This document shows positions 1 through 9,590 of a stretch of DNA of 64,000 nt, piece after piece (positions within the stretch are counted from its first letter, which is position 1; every line of letters begins with the position of its first letter). The position numbers and the translations under genes are program-made. Source of the DNA: Scytolyngbya sp. HA4215-MV1 (lineage in GTDB: Bacteria; Cyanobacteriota; Cyanobacteriia; Leptolyngbyales; Leptolyngbyaceae); assembly GCA_019359045.1 (NCBI GenBank), contig JAHHIA010000006.1, positions 331,408 through 395,407 of the forward strand, written 5' to 3'. The notes under the pieces are model-generated. The model ran no database searches. It was not told where the DNA came from and saw only the letters and a program-made list of their open reading frames with translations.

Positions 1-1
1 C

Positions 2-310
2 CAAGATCTATATTCTGATTCAGATGTCATTTTTTATGATTTAGAATACGATCGTGAAATCATTGGGTTTATGTGCCGAAAGAACACCAATTTGATTCTG
101 GCAGGATTTGCGAAGAAATATCGCAACAGTGGCTTAGGAGATTTTTTGTGGCTCTCAGTAATGCAGGATATGCTTACCCGAGGGTTGTCCCAGGCACACA
201 CCCTAATTTCAGCCAATAATACAGCTGTGCTAAATTTGTATGCACGGCTGGGATTCAAATTTAAACAACCCGCAGTAACTTTTCACTATTGGAGTCATCC
301 AATTTGCTGA
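2..310 (+). CDS. GNAT-family N-acetyltransferase, C-terminal part (5' end outside window)
   Basis: The frame is open from the window edge to a TGA at 308-310, so only the last ~102 residues are visible. The segment around NTAVLNLYARLGF is the typical last helix-strand of a GNAT acetyl-CoA acetyltransferase, and the preceding GLGDFLW stretch fits the acetyl-CoA-binding region in degenerate form. In enterobacteria a GNAT enzyme (WecD/RffC) acetylates the amino sugar made by WecE. A WecE-like gene lies 1.4 kb downstream on the same strand, so a similar role in making an acetamido-dideoxy sugar nucleotide is plausible. That substrate is inferred from context only. An ATG at 71 exists, but homologous-looking sequence continues upstream of it. 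Confidence 0.7.
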   Translation, partial: QDLYSDSDVIFYDLEYDREIIGFMCRKNTNLILAGFAKKYRNSGLGDFLWLSVMQDMLTRGLSQAHTLISANNTAVLNLYARLGFKFKQPAVTFHYWSHPIC

Positions 311-398
311 TGACTTAAAGTGGCACAATAAATAGATTAAAATATTTTTTCTAAAACTTTTTATAAAAATAAATGACGATTTTCTGAGAATTTTGCCG

Positions 399-761
399 AT
401 GTCGCATTTCTATATTTTTCTAACTATTTTTCTGACAGTTTATGGGCAAATTGTCATTAAATGGCAAGCAAGTGCTGCTGGTGAACTGCCAACCGATTCT
501 CTTGAAAAGGTTTGGTTTTTACTCCATCTTTTATTAAATCCTTGGATTTTAAGTGGATTGATAGGAGCTTTTCTAGCTTCTATTTCCTGGATGGCAGCCA
601 TGACCAAATTTCAACTGAGTTATGCCTATCCCTTCACGGGATTGTCGTTTGTTTTGGTATTACTCGCAGGTGCATTGATCTTTCACGAAACTCTAACCCT
701 ACCCAGATTGATCGGCACAGGATTGGTAATCGCTGGCATTATCATTGGGAGCCAGGCATGA
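399..761 (+). CDS. Small four-helix membrane transporter, ArnE/EmrE-like (DMT superfamily)
   Basis: The product is a 120-residue, very hydrophobic protein with four predicted membrane segments: a first helix from residue ~4, a long loop, then three helices. It ends with the EamA/SMR-like pattern of a Glu after a helix (LIFHETL) followed by GTGLVIAGIIIG. This matches the small subunits (ArnE/ArnF, EmrE type) that flip lipid-linked sugars or export small molecules. I chose the ATG at 399; a TTG two codons upstream is also possible. The stop TGA (759-761) overlaps the ATG of the next gene (758-760), so the two are translationally coupled. Its place in a glycan cluster suggests flipping of a polyprenyl-linked sugar, which is inference. 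Confidence 0.65.
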   Translation: MSHFYIFLTIFLTVYGQIVIKWQASAAGELPTDSLEKVWFLLHLLLNPWILSGLIGAFLASISWMAAMTKFQLSYAYPFTGLSFVLVLLAGALIFHETLTLPRLIGTGLVIAGIIIGSQA

Positions 762-1624
762 AGGTTTGCATTGCCTGTAACCATCGCTTCGATCGACCTG
801 ATTGGCAATGCACAAAATGTGACTATTACCCTCCTAAAATTGCTGGACATTTGGCATTTGCTCCTGACCTTGCCCATGCCAGTGAAGGCTTTGAAGCCCA
901 TTTTTTTGAGCGTCTTGCCGAATTGGAAGCCGGAAATTTTTGGTTTCGATCGCGCAATCGACTTATTATTTGGGCACTGCAACACTATTTTCCCCATACT
1001 AAAAGTTGCTTAGAAATTGGCTGTGGTACAGGGTTCGTCTTATCAGACATTGAGCAAAATTTTCCTGAATTGCAGCTTTCTGCCAGTGAAGTATTTACTC
1101 AAGGACTCGCGTTTGCTGCCCAGCGAGTTTCAACTGCCCAATTATTTCAAATGGATGCGCGAAAAATCCCTTTTGAGGATGAATTTGGTCTAATTGGCGC
1201 ATTTGATGTTCTGGAACATATTCAGGCAGACACAGAGGTGCTGGCTCAGATGTACCAAGCGATCCATTCAGAAGGCGGAATTGTGCTAACTGTACCGCAG
1301 CACCCCTGGTTGTGGAGTCAGGCGGATGATTATGCCCATCACGTTCGTCGCTATCGAGCGATCGAACTCAAACAAAAGGTTATCGCTGCTGGCTTTCGTG
1401 TGGTACGAACTACCTCCTTTGTTTCTCTATTGCTGCCGCTTTTGCTGGCATCTCGGTTGAGTCAAAAACGCCACAAATCCAACTATGACCCAACTTCAGA
1501 ACTCAAAATTCAGGGGTGGTTGAATGATATGTTGGAAAACATTCTGAGTTGGGAGCGGCGGTTGATTCAAAGTGGCGTTTCTTTCGCCGCAGGTGGTTCA
1601 CTCCTGCTAATTGCTAAAAAGTAA
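758..1624 (+). CDS. SAM-dependent methyltransferase with N-terminal zinc ribbon
   Basis: The product is 288 residues. It begins with a CxxC...CxxC pair (CIAC near residue 4, CTKC near 20), likely a small zinc ribbon. A class I methyltransferase fold follows, with the SAM-binding motif LEIGCGTG, an acidic motif (FQMDARKIPF), FDVLEHI at motif II, and a HVRRYRAIEL segment typical of sugar or polyketide methyltransferases. The ATG at 758 overlaps the upstream stop. A longer frame is open upstream, but it runs antiparallel to homology of the transporter gene and is not a credible start. The likely substrate is a sugar or lipid-linked intermediate of this cluster (inference). A hydrophobic patch near residue 225 could contact the membrane. 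Confidence 0.75.
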   Translation: MKVCIACNHRFDRPDWQCTKCDYYPPKIAGHLAFAPDLAHASEGFEAHFFERLAELEAGNFWFRSRNRLIIWALQHYFPHTKSCLEIGCGTGFVLSDIEQNFPELQLSASEVFTQGLAFAAQRVSTAQLFQMDARKIPFEDEFGLIGAFDVLEHIQADTEVLAQMYQAIHSEGGIVLTVPQHPWLWSQADDYAHHVRRYRAIELKQKVIAAGFRVVRTTSFVSLLLPLLLASRLSQKRHKSNYDPTSELKIQGWLNDMLENILSWERRLIQSGVSFAAGGSLLLIAKK

Positions 1625-1675
1625 GCGAATCTATTGAATCCAGGTATCTTGAGAACTTAACGGGCACGGCAACCT

Positions 1676-2809
1676 GTGACTATACCGTTTAATCGACCTT
1701 TTGTTGTTGGCAAAGAATTTGAGTATATCCAGCAGGCGATCGCCCAAAGTTGGCTTTCTGGCAATGGCACCTTTACCAAACGATGTCAGACTGATCTGGC
1801 TGCGCGGATTGGTTGCGATCGGGCATTATTGACTCATTCTTGCACCGCCGCTCTGGAGATGGCAGCAATTCTGGCAGAGATCCAGCCAGGGGATGAAGTC
1901 ATTATGCCGTCCTACACCTTTGTCTCCACTGCCAATGCCTTTGTGCTACGTGGGGGGGTGCCTGTGTTTGTCGATATTCGCCCGGAAACACTCAATATTG
2001 ACGAAACGCTGATTGAAGCAGCAATTACTCCTCGGACTAAGGCGATCGTTCCGGTTCACTATGCTGGGGTGGGTTGTGAGATGAATGCGATTCTGGCGAT
2101 CGCGCAACAACACAATTTACTCGTGATCGAAGATGCCGCGCAGGGATTCATGGCATCCTACCAAAATCGCCCACTCGGCAGCATGGGGCATCTGGCAACC
2201 CTCAGTTTCCACGAGACCAAAAATGTCATTTCAGGAGAAGGCGGCGCACTTCTAATCAACGATCCTCGTCTGACCGCCAGAGCAGAAATCATCTGGGAAA
2301 AAGGTACCAATCGCAGCCAATTTTTTCGAGGACAGGTAGATAAATACACCTGGGTGGATATCGGCTCTTCTTACCTGCCCAGTGAGATTAATGCCGCGTT
2401 TTTGTGGGCGCAGTTGGAGTTTGCCGAAACCATTACCCAAACCCGATTAACCCTCTGGCAACAATATCATCAAGCCCTGGCAGATCTGGAAAATGTGGGC
2501 AAACTGCGTCGTCCCAGAATTCCTAGCGATCGTCAGCATAACGCTCACATGTACTATATTCTTCTATCGGATTTAGAAACTCGGACAGCTTTGATCCAAT
2601 ATCTGCAGCAACAGGGTATTAATTCGGTTTTTCACTATATCCCTCTCCATTCTGCACCAGCGGGCAAGAAGTTTTCTCGCACTAGCGGTGAGTTGTACTA
2701 TACAGACTATCTGTCTGAGCGATTGTTGCGACTGCCCCTCTTTCCTGCTTTGACAGACCTACAAGTTGAACAGGTGATCAATGCCATTGACCAATTTTTT
2801 CACTCCTAG
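1676..2809 (+). CDS. wecE: dTDP-4-amino-4,6-dideoxygalactose transaminase (WecE/RffA type)
   Basis: The product is a 377-residue DegT/DnrJ/EryC1-family PLP enzyme. The N-terminus IPFNRPFVVGKE and the PLP-lysine segment SFHETKN (Lys182) are characteristic of the WecE/RffA subgroup, which transfers an amino group from glutamate to dTDP-4-keto-6-deoxyglucose. Other family marks are SCTAALE, GDEVIMPSYTFVST and VIEDAAQ. The length equals that of the enterobacterial enzyme. The start is GTG at 1676. The last 29 bases overlap the next gene, which starts at 2781. With the acetyltransferase and membrane proteins around it, it points to a 4-amino (or 4-acetamido) dideoxyhexose in a surface glycan. Confidence 0.88.
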   Translation: MTIPFNRPFVVGKEFEYIQQAIAQSWLSGNGTFTKRCQTDLAARIGCDRALLTHSCTAALEMAAILAEIQPGDEVIMPSYTFVSTANAFVLRGGVPVFVDIRPETLNIDETLIEAAITPRTKAIVPVHYAGVGCEMNAILAIAQQHNLLVIEDAAQGFMASYQNRPLGSMGHLATLSFHETKNVISGEGGALLINDPRLTARAEIIWEKGTNRSQFFRGQVDKYTWVDIGSSYLPSEINAAFLWAQLEFAETITQTRLTLWQQYHQALADLENVGKLRRPRIPSDRQHNAHMYYILLSDLETRTALIQYLQQQGINSVFHYIPLHSAPAGKKFSRTSGELYYTDYLSERLLRLPLFPALTDLQVEQVINAIDQFFHS

Positions 2810-4364
2810 TGAACACAAAGTTGTTCTATCATCCAGATTTGAGTTCTTGGGGATTTTTGTACTGGCAGTGGGGTTGGTGACAGTTAACTTCTTATTACAA
2901 GAAAATATTGATATTAACCTTAGTGATGAGGGGTATTTATGGTATGGTACAGTGCGGACCGCGATCGGAGAAGTGCCGTTACGGGATTTTCAATCCTATG
3001 ATCCGGGACGCTATTTATGGGGAGCGCTTTGGTTCAAGTTGTTGGACAGCGATCGGCTGTTGACTCTACGACTCTCCAACGCAATTTTCCAAACTTTGGG
3101 ACTAACGTTTGGGTTACTCAGTGTTCGCCGACTGACACGATCGCCTTGGCTGTTGACATTGGCTGGGCTAGTCTTGTTACTCTGGATGTTTCCTCGCCAC
3201 AAACTATTTGAATCCAGTATTTCAATGGCTGCGGTTTACTTTGCAGTATTGCTGTTAGAGAAACCGTCTTTACGACGATATTTTACTGTCGGGTGTGCAG
3301 TAGGTTTGTCAGCATTTTTCGGGCGTAATCATGGATTTTATACCTTTGCTTCTTTTGCAGGGTTAATAGGATTCATTTGGCTCAAGTTTGATCGTAAGGC
3401 GCTGCTGAAACATCTATTGAGTTGGGGGACTGGCATTTTGGTTGGTTATTCACCAGCCTTACTGATGATGGCGTTGATTCCAGGCTTTTGGGATGGATTT
3501 AATGCCCTGAATCAGTTACTGATACGTCTTGGTAAAACCAACCTTCCCCTACCCGTACCTTGGTTTTGGCGAGCCAGTTATACACCCGATTTGTGGCTCT
3601 CAAGTCATATCTTCAGCGTGGGCTGTTTATTTTTAATCTTGCCTTTCTTTAATGGAATTTTCTTAGTTTATTTACTATGCCAAAAGCGGGATTTTTTACA
3701 GAGGCATCTCGTTCTCATTTCAGCAACGTTTCTCAGCCTTACCTATACTCACTACGCTTTTTCCCGTGCCGATTTACCTCATTTATCTCAAGCTATTCAC
3801 CCGATGTTGATTGGCTGGATGGCTACGATTCGGTTATTTTCGACCTTATCCTGGAAAAAAATCAGTCTTTTCCTATCCGTTAGCTTGGCAATTTTAACCG
3901 TGACCGGGATCGTAATTATTAGTCCCTTGTCCATGAGATTGCGATCGCCCAGTGGCAGCTACGTAGTTCAGAAAATTGGTGGAGATCGACTCTCTATTCC
4001 TCGTGGAACTGCAAATCTAATCCGCACAATTCAACAGATTAACCTGCAACAAATTTCTAGTCAGGAAGAGATCTTAGTTGGGCCTCACATCCCGGCAATT
4101 TACCCCATCTTGCAGCGAAAATCTCCCCTGTGGGATATCTACTTTCTATTTCCTGAAACAGAAAAACGACAGCAAGCCATCATTCAAGAACTGCACCAAA
4201 AAAAAGTAAATTGGGTGCTCTTAGGAGATGTTGCTTTAGATAATCGGGAAAATCTTCGTTTCAAGAATACTCATCCGCTCGTCTGGCAACACTTTAAACA
4301 AGCTTTTCAGATCATTGAGAATAAAAATTTACCGTCTGAATATCAATTAATGCATCGAAAATAG
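2781..4364 (+). CDS. Polytopic membrane protein, GT-C glycosyltransferase-like
   Basis: The product is 527 residues with about ten hydrophobic segments. A short N-terminal tail and first helix (residues ~18-40) are followed by an extramembrane loop containing a conserved-looking acidic pair (LSDEGYLWYG, residue ~47) and YDPGRYLWG. The Asp-Glu dyad in the first loop after helix 1 is the arrangement of GT-C enzymes (ArnT/PMT type), which use polyprenyl-phosphate sugars. The C-terminal ~130 residues are soluble and include a segment like those of DUF-type mannosyltransferases. The first codons overlap the end of the aminotransferase gene. Specificity cannot be read from the sequence. Confidence 0.6.
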   Translation: MPLTNFFTPSEHKVVLSSRFEFLGIFVLAVGLVTVNFLLQENIDINLSDEGYLWYGTVRTAIGEVPLRDFQSYDPGRYLWGALWFKLLDSDRLLTLRLSNAIFQTLGLTFGLLSVRRLTRSPWLLTLAGLVLLLWMFPRHKLFESSISMAAVYFAVLLLEKPSLRRYFTVGCAVGLSAFFGRNHGFYTFASFAGLIGFIWLKFDRKALLKHLLSWGTGILVGYSPALLMMALIPGFWDGFNALNQLLIRLGKTNLPLPVPWFWRASYTPDLWLSSHIFSVGCLFLILPFFNGIFLVYLLCQKRDFLQRHLVLISATFLSLTYTHYAFSRADLPHLSQAIHPMLIGWMATIRLFSTLSWKKISLFLSVSLAILTVTGIVIISPLSMRLRSPSGSYVVQKIGGDRLSIPRGTANLIRTIQQINLQQISSQEEILVGPHIPAIYPILQRKSPLWDIYFLFPETEKRQQAIIQELHQKKVNWVLLGDVALDNRENLRFKNTHPLVWQHFKQAFQIIENKNLPSEYQLMHRK

Positions 4365-4377
4365 CGCCCTTGCTTTT

Positions 4378-6756
4378 ATGAACTATCGGCATTGCTTGAT
4401 TGGCTTAATCCTGACTCACCTTATATTTTTTAATCAGGTGTTAGTTCGGGGTGAGGTTATTTTTCCTCACGCCAATGATGCTGAAGTAACGGGTTTAACC
4501 GCTACACCGGATCACTATCTGGCGAACCGTAAATTTTCTGACCAGAGTTCGGTTTATATTCCCGAAATTAATCACCACTTAAACGGCAAATCTCATCAAT
4601 GGCTTTCAACCTGGAATCCCGCAGTGCAATTGGGGCGTCCTACTTTTCAACTCAGTGCCTTGGGCAAAGCCTATCCCATCACGCATTTACTTGCTTGGTT
4701 TACCCAAAATCCTTTCAGACTCTACACAACTCTGACGATTTTGACAGTTTTTTTGACTAGCATCTTTTTCTTTCTTTATCTCAAAGCTTTGCAGCTTTCG
4801 CCTCTCGCCTGTTTGGTTCCCTCTTTAGGACTTTCGCTGGGAATTTATGTTTCCTATTGGCTGACTTTCATCATGTTTGTCTCAACCCTGTGCTGGTCTG
4901 CTGGGTTGCTCTGGTTCATGACAAAACTCACTCGACGGAGGAGCCTCTGGTCAGTATTGGGAATCTCCTTTGCAACCTATAATTTGCTCCTCTCTGGCTA
5001 TCCCCAACTTATTATCTTATGTGCTTATATTATTACAATTCAAGTTCTGGTAAATTGTCGGCACTATTGGACGAACTGGCAAGACTTTTTAATCAAGGGA
5101 GGGCTGTTAATTAGTGCGGTCATTTCCGGAGCGATCGCAGCTTTACCTGTCTATTTGGATGTCGTGCTGAATGCCCAACAATCAGCCAGGTTGGCAGTAT
5201 CTGATCAGTTCTTTTTAACCGTTCTCCCTCGACTCGAAAATTTAACTGATTTTGGCTTATTTTTAATCACGATCGTTGACCCTTTTATCTATGGTATACC
5301 CATTAGTCAGACTTATCCGCTTACCTTTTTCAATCACTCTTCTTTTTACAACGGATTAAGTCTGTCGCCACTTCATTTTTTCTTATTCATACTTTCTTTT
5401 CATCCCATCTTACTGCGTCAATTTTGGTATTGGCATTTATTTGCCGTTCTCTGTCTGATTGGCACCCTTTATCCACCAGCCTATTTGTTTGCGGTTCATG
5501 CTTTAGGATTTCAATTTTCTCGCACGGTTTTGCTATCTGGCTCCATCATTGTGGCATTAATTTTGATAGCTCATACGATTGATTTTCTGAGCAGTCAACG
5601 ACCAGACTTGAAGGTTCAGAGCTGGCGTGGAGATTGGCGTGGAGAAATGCGATCTCGGTTACCTCGATTACCCTGGAATTCTTCCAATTGTATTCCTCAA
5701 CAAAGTGGAGCAAAACTAAAAGATAGATTTTCAGAATTCAATTTAGGTTTACTTCTCAGTTCGCTTCTAATTGCTATCAATTTTATGGAACTTGTAGGAG
5801 GCTTTAGGGAAAAATTTCACTTCAGTTGGCATAACTTTTTGATCAACTGGCTCATGGTAGCTGGAATTATTCTGTTTGCGAAAAAACGAAACCCAGGGAT
5901 TTTATTCAGCCTGGCGATCGCAACGGTATTTCTTTATGGACAACCACTATTGCTTGCCAGACCGATGAATAGCATTCAAACCACTTCTCCCTTGGTTGAG
6001 GCAGTTCGTCAGCAGACAGATGGTCAGGGAAGATTTGCGATCGTCGGTGCTGATTTAAGTGGAGTTTTACCCGCCAATCAAGAGGGACTGCTGCGCTTAA
6101 AAAGCATCCATTCTTATGATTCACTTTCATCCCAAAATTATCAAAAAATTGTTGAAAAATGGAGTGATGTTGGCAGCACAACTTATGGCAGATTATTCAC
6201 TTATCTCGATCGTCCAGATAAGATTGTCAATCCTAAATTTAGGCTGTCAGGAGTCAATTTATTGCTGAGTAAAACCTCACTGAATGAGTCTCATTTTGCT
6301 AAAGTTGGGCAAGTCAATGATATCCAGCTCTATCGCCCTCTACAACCCCCCATTTTTATGATGCAGACATTGATAGAGCAACTCCAGCCAAATGATTTAG
6401 CTCAGTCTTTAATGTCCCAACAAGCATCGATTTTTCAGCCAGTTTTGCTGCGATCGTGGGATGATTATCAAGAAATTCAAGTCGGTCGTTTTTCCCAAGT
6501 AACCCAGTTATTCTTGAGTCAGCAATATCACGCTCAATGGCAGGCTTTTTCAGGAAAAACACGATTAAAAACAATGGCGATCGATCAGTTTTATCAGGGA
6601 GTGATAATTCCTCCCTATACAGATAAAATCATTCTCTGTTTTATGCCCAATGTTTTATGGAGTTGGGTGCCCCAATTGATCTATTTAGGGATTGGGATGG
6701 GTGGAGCAGGATATTTGGGCTTCAGAAAAATATTAGATTTGCATCAGAAATTATAG
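4378..6756 (+). CDS. Large polytopic membrane protein, possibly YfhO-like/GT-C type
   Basis: The product is 792 residues. It has an N-terminal hydrophobic segment, a periplasmic-type loop (residues ~25-95), about ten further membrane helices to ~residue 540, a soluble domain (~540-750), and a final helix near 765-785. This layout resembles bacterial YfhO-family proteins, which are GT-C-like factors for adding sugars outside the membrane. The loop contains NHHLNGKSHQW and WNPAVQLGRPTFQLS, fitting a loop that faces the lumen. The start is 13 bases after the upstream stop. I do not recognise a specific homologue, so the family call is tentative. Together with the preceding gene it probably forms the transfer or assembly step of the cluster. 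Confidence 0.55.
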   Translation: MNYRHCLIGLILTHLIFFNQVLVRGEVIFPHANDAEVTGLTATPDHYLANRKFSDQSSVYIPEINHHLNGKSHQWLSTWNPAVQLGRPTFQLSALGKAYPITHLLAWFTQNPFRLYTTLTILTVFLTSIFFFLYLKALQLSPLACLVPSLGLSLGIYVSYWLTFIMFVSTLCWSAGLLWFMTKLTRRRSLWSVLGISFATYNLLLSGYPQLIILCAYIITIQVLVNCRHYWTNWQDFLIKGGLLISAVISGAIAALPVYLDVVLNAQQSARLAVSDQFFLTVLPRLENLTDFGLFLITIVDPFIYGIPISQTYPLTFFNHSSFYNGLSLSPLHFFLFILSFHPILLRQFWYWHLFAVLCLIGTLYPPAYLFAVHALGFQFSRTVLLSGSIIVALILIAHTIDFLSSQRPDLKVQSWRGDWRGEMRSRLPRLPWNSSNCIPQQSGAKLKDRFSEFNLGLLLSSLLIAINFMELVGGFREKFHFSWHNFLINWLMVAGIILFAKKRNPGILFSLAIATVFLYGQPLLLARPMNSIQTTSPLVEAVRQQTDGQGRFAIVGADLSGVLPANQEGLLRLKSIHSYDSLSSQNYQKIVEKWSDVGSTTYGRLFTYLDRPDKIVNPKFRLSGVNLLLSKTSLNESHFAKVGQVNDIQLYRPLQPPIFMMQTLIEQLQPNDLAQSLMSQQASIFQPVLLRSWDDYQEIQVGRFSQVTQLFLSQQYHAQWQAFSGKTRLKTMAIDQFYQGVIIPPYTDKIILCFMPNVLWSWVPQLIYLGIGMGGAGYLGFRKILDLHQKL

Positions 6757-6932
6757 ATTGATGGCTAAATCCTGAGCAAGGTAAAAGCTTTGCTGTTCAA
6801 CCGACCAAGCTCGATCGCCTGCCTGGATAAAGGACAAGGGTGAAAGGTTCTTATTTAAGAAAAGATTAAAGTACGTTTAATTGTTGTCTTGACTGTGTGT
6901 TGGTTACCGCTTCACAATGCTGCAACTGCTAG

Positions 6933-8201
<1,269 letters not shown>

Positions 8202-8414
8202 ACAAAGAAGTGTAGGTCAGCCACGCCACTTTCAATTGAAGTACTTCTTTTGCCTTCAGCCTGTCTCTTTGGGGAATGCGACAGACAGCCATCTCTGGAT
8301 GCTCATTGGCAAGAGGTTTCTCATTGAGTCCATTTACTTCCCAGCAATGGCTAAAAGCCCAACTCCTAACCGTCTACAATTTTTGTGGGCGCAGTTCATC
8401 TAACTTAATTGCTT

Positions 8415-9548
8415 ATGCGAATTGCTCTTTTTACTGAAACCTTCTTGCCCAAGGTCGATGGCATTGTGACCCGTTTACGGCACACGGTTGATCATCTGCA
8501 ACGGTTAGGGAATCAGGTGTTGGTGGTCTGTCCTGAAGGAGGGTTGACAGAACATAAAGGAGCAAAGATTTATGGGGTTTCAGGCTTTCCGTTGCCCCTC
8601 TATCCAGAACTGAAGCTGGCGTTGCCCCGTCCCGCGATCGGAGAAGCAATCAAACAATTCCAGCCTGATCTGGTGCATGTAGTTAATCCAGCAGTATTGG
8701 GTCTGGCAGGTATCTACTATAGCAAGATGTTTAATCTGCCACTGGTGGCTTCTTACCATACCCATTTACCAGAATATTTACAGCACTATGGTTTGGGGAT
8801 GCTGGAGGGGTTGCTGTGGGAGTTGCTCAAAGCTGGGCATAACCAGGCAGAGTTGAATCTCTGCACTTCGACTGCCATGGTGCAAACGTTGACCACCCAT
8901 GGCATTGAGCGGGTGTCTCTCTGGCAACGAGGGGTGGATACAGAAACCTTTCAGCCCCATTTGGTTAGTCGAGAGATGCGATCTCGATTGAGTCAGGGGC
9001 ATCCCGATAATCCGTTGTTGCTCTATGTGGGGCGGTTATCGGCAGAGAAGGAAATCGATCGCATCAAACCGGTGTTGCAAGCTATTCCCAATGCGCATCT
9101 AGCGCTCGTCGGCGATGGTCCTTATCGCCAAGAACTTCAGCAGCATTTTGAGGAAACTCCAACTCATTTTGTTGGCTATTTGCAGGGAGCAGAATTGGCG
9201 AGTGCTTTTGCATCCGCTGATGCGTTTGTGTTTCCCTCGCGAACTGAAACCCTGGGTTTGGTGTTATTAGAAGCGATGGCGGCAGGTTGTCCAGTGGTGG
9301 CAGCTCGATCGGGAGGCATTCCTGACATTGTAGAAGATGGGGTAAATGGCTACCTGTTCGATCCCAAAGACGAGCGAGGCGCGATCGTTGCTACCCAACG
9401 CTTGCTTGCTCAGCCCGAAGAACGCGAAACTTTGCGGCATAATGCCCGCCGCGAAGCAGAGCGCTGGGGCTGGGCAGCAGCAACTCGCCAGCTGCAAAAT
9501 TATTACCAAAATATTTTGGCAACGCGATCGTTTTCCAGAGCCGCTTAA
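8415..9548 (+). CDS. sqdX: Sulfolipid synthase SqdX (GT4 glycosyltransferase)
   Basis: The product is 377 residues. SqdX transfers sulfoquinovose from UDP-sulfoquinovose to diacylglycerol at the membrane. The N-terminus MRIALFTETFLPKVDGIVTRL is characteristic of the SqdX/MgtA group. Other marks are ASYHTHLPEYLQHYG, LLYVGRLSAEKEIDR for the donor domain, and the E(x7)E motif in SRTETLGLVLLEAMAAGCPVV. The start is the ATG at 8415; a TTG two codons earlier is less likely. It is probably co-transcribed with sqdB, although 213 bases separate the two and a separate promoter is possible. Confidence 0.95.
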   Translation: MRIALFTETFLPKVDGIVTRLRHTVDHLQRLGNQVLVVCPEGGLTEHKGAKIYGVSGFPLPLYPELKLALPRPAIGEAIKQFQPDLVHVVNPAVLGLAGIYYSKMFNLPLVASYHTHLPEYLQHYGLGMLEGLLWELLKAGHNQAELNLCTSTAMVQTLTTHGIERVSLWQRGVDTETFQPHLVSREMRSRLSQGHPDNPLLLYVGRLSAEKEIDRIKPVLQAIPNAHLALVGDGPYRQELQQHFEETPTHFVGYLQGAELASAFASADAFVFPSRTETLGLVLLEAMAAGCPVVAARSGGIPDIVEDGVNGYLFDPKDERGAIVATQRLLAQPEERETLRHNARREAERWGWAAATRQLQNYYQNILATRSFSRAA

Positions 9549-9590
9549 AACATAAGGAAATCGGTAGCAGTCCGAATTTTGTCTTTCGTT

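Noticed and set aside
512..757. Upstream extension of the methyltransferase frame
   Set aside because: It runs through the coding region of the small transporter in another frame. The zinc-ribbon start at the ATG at 758 overlaps the transporter stop, which fits coupling.
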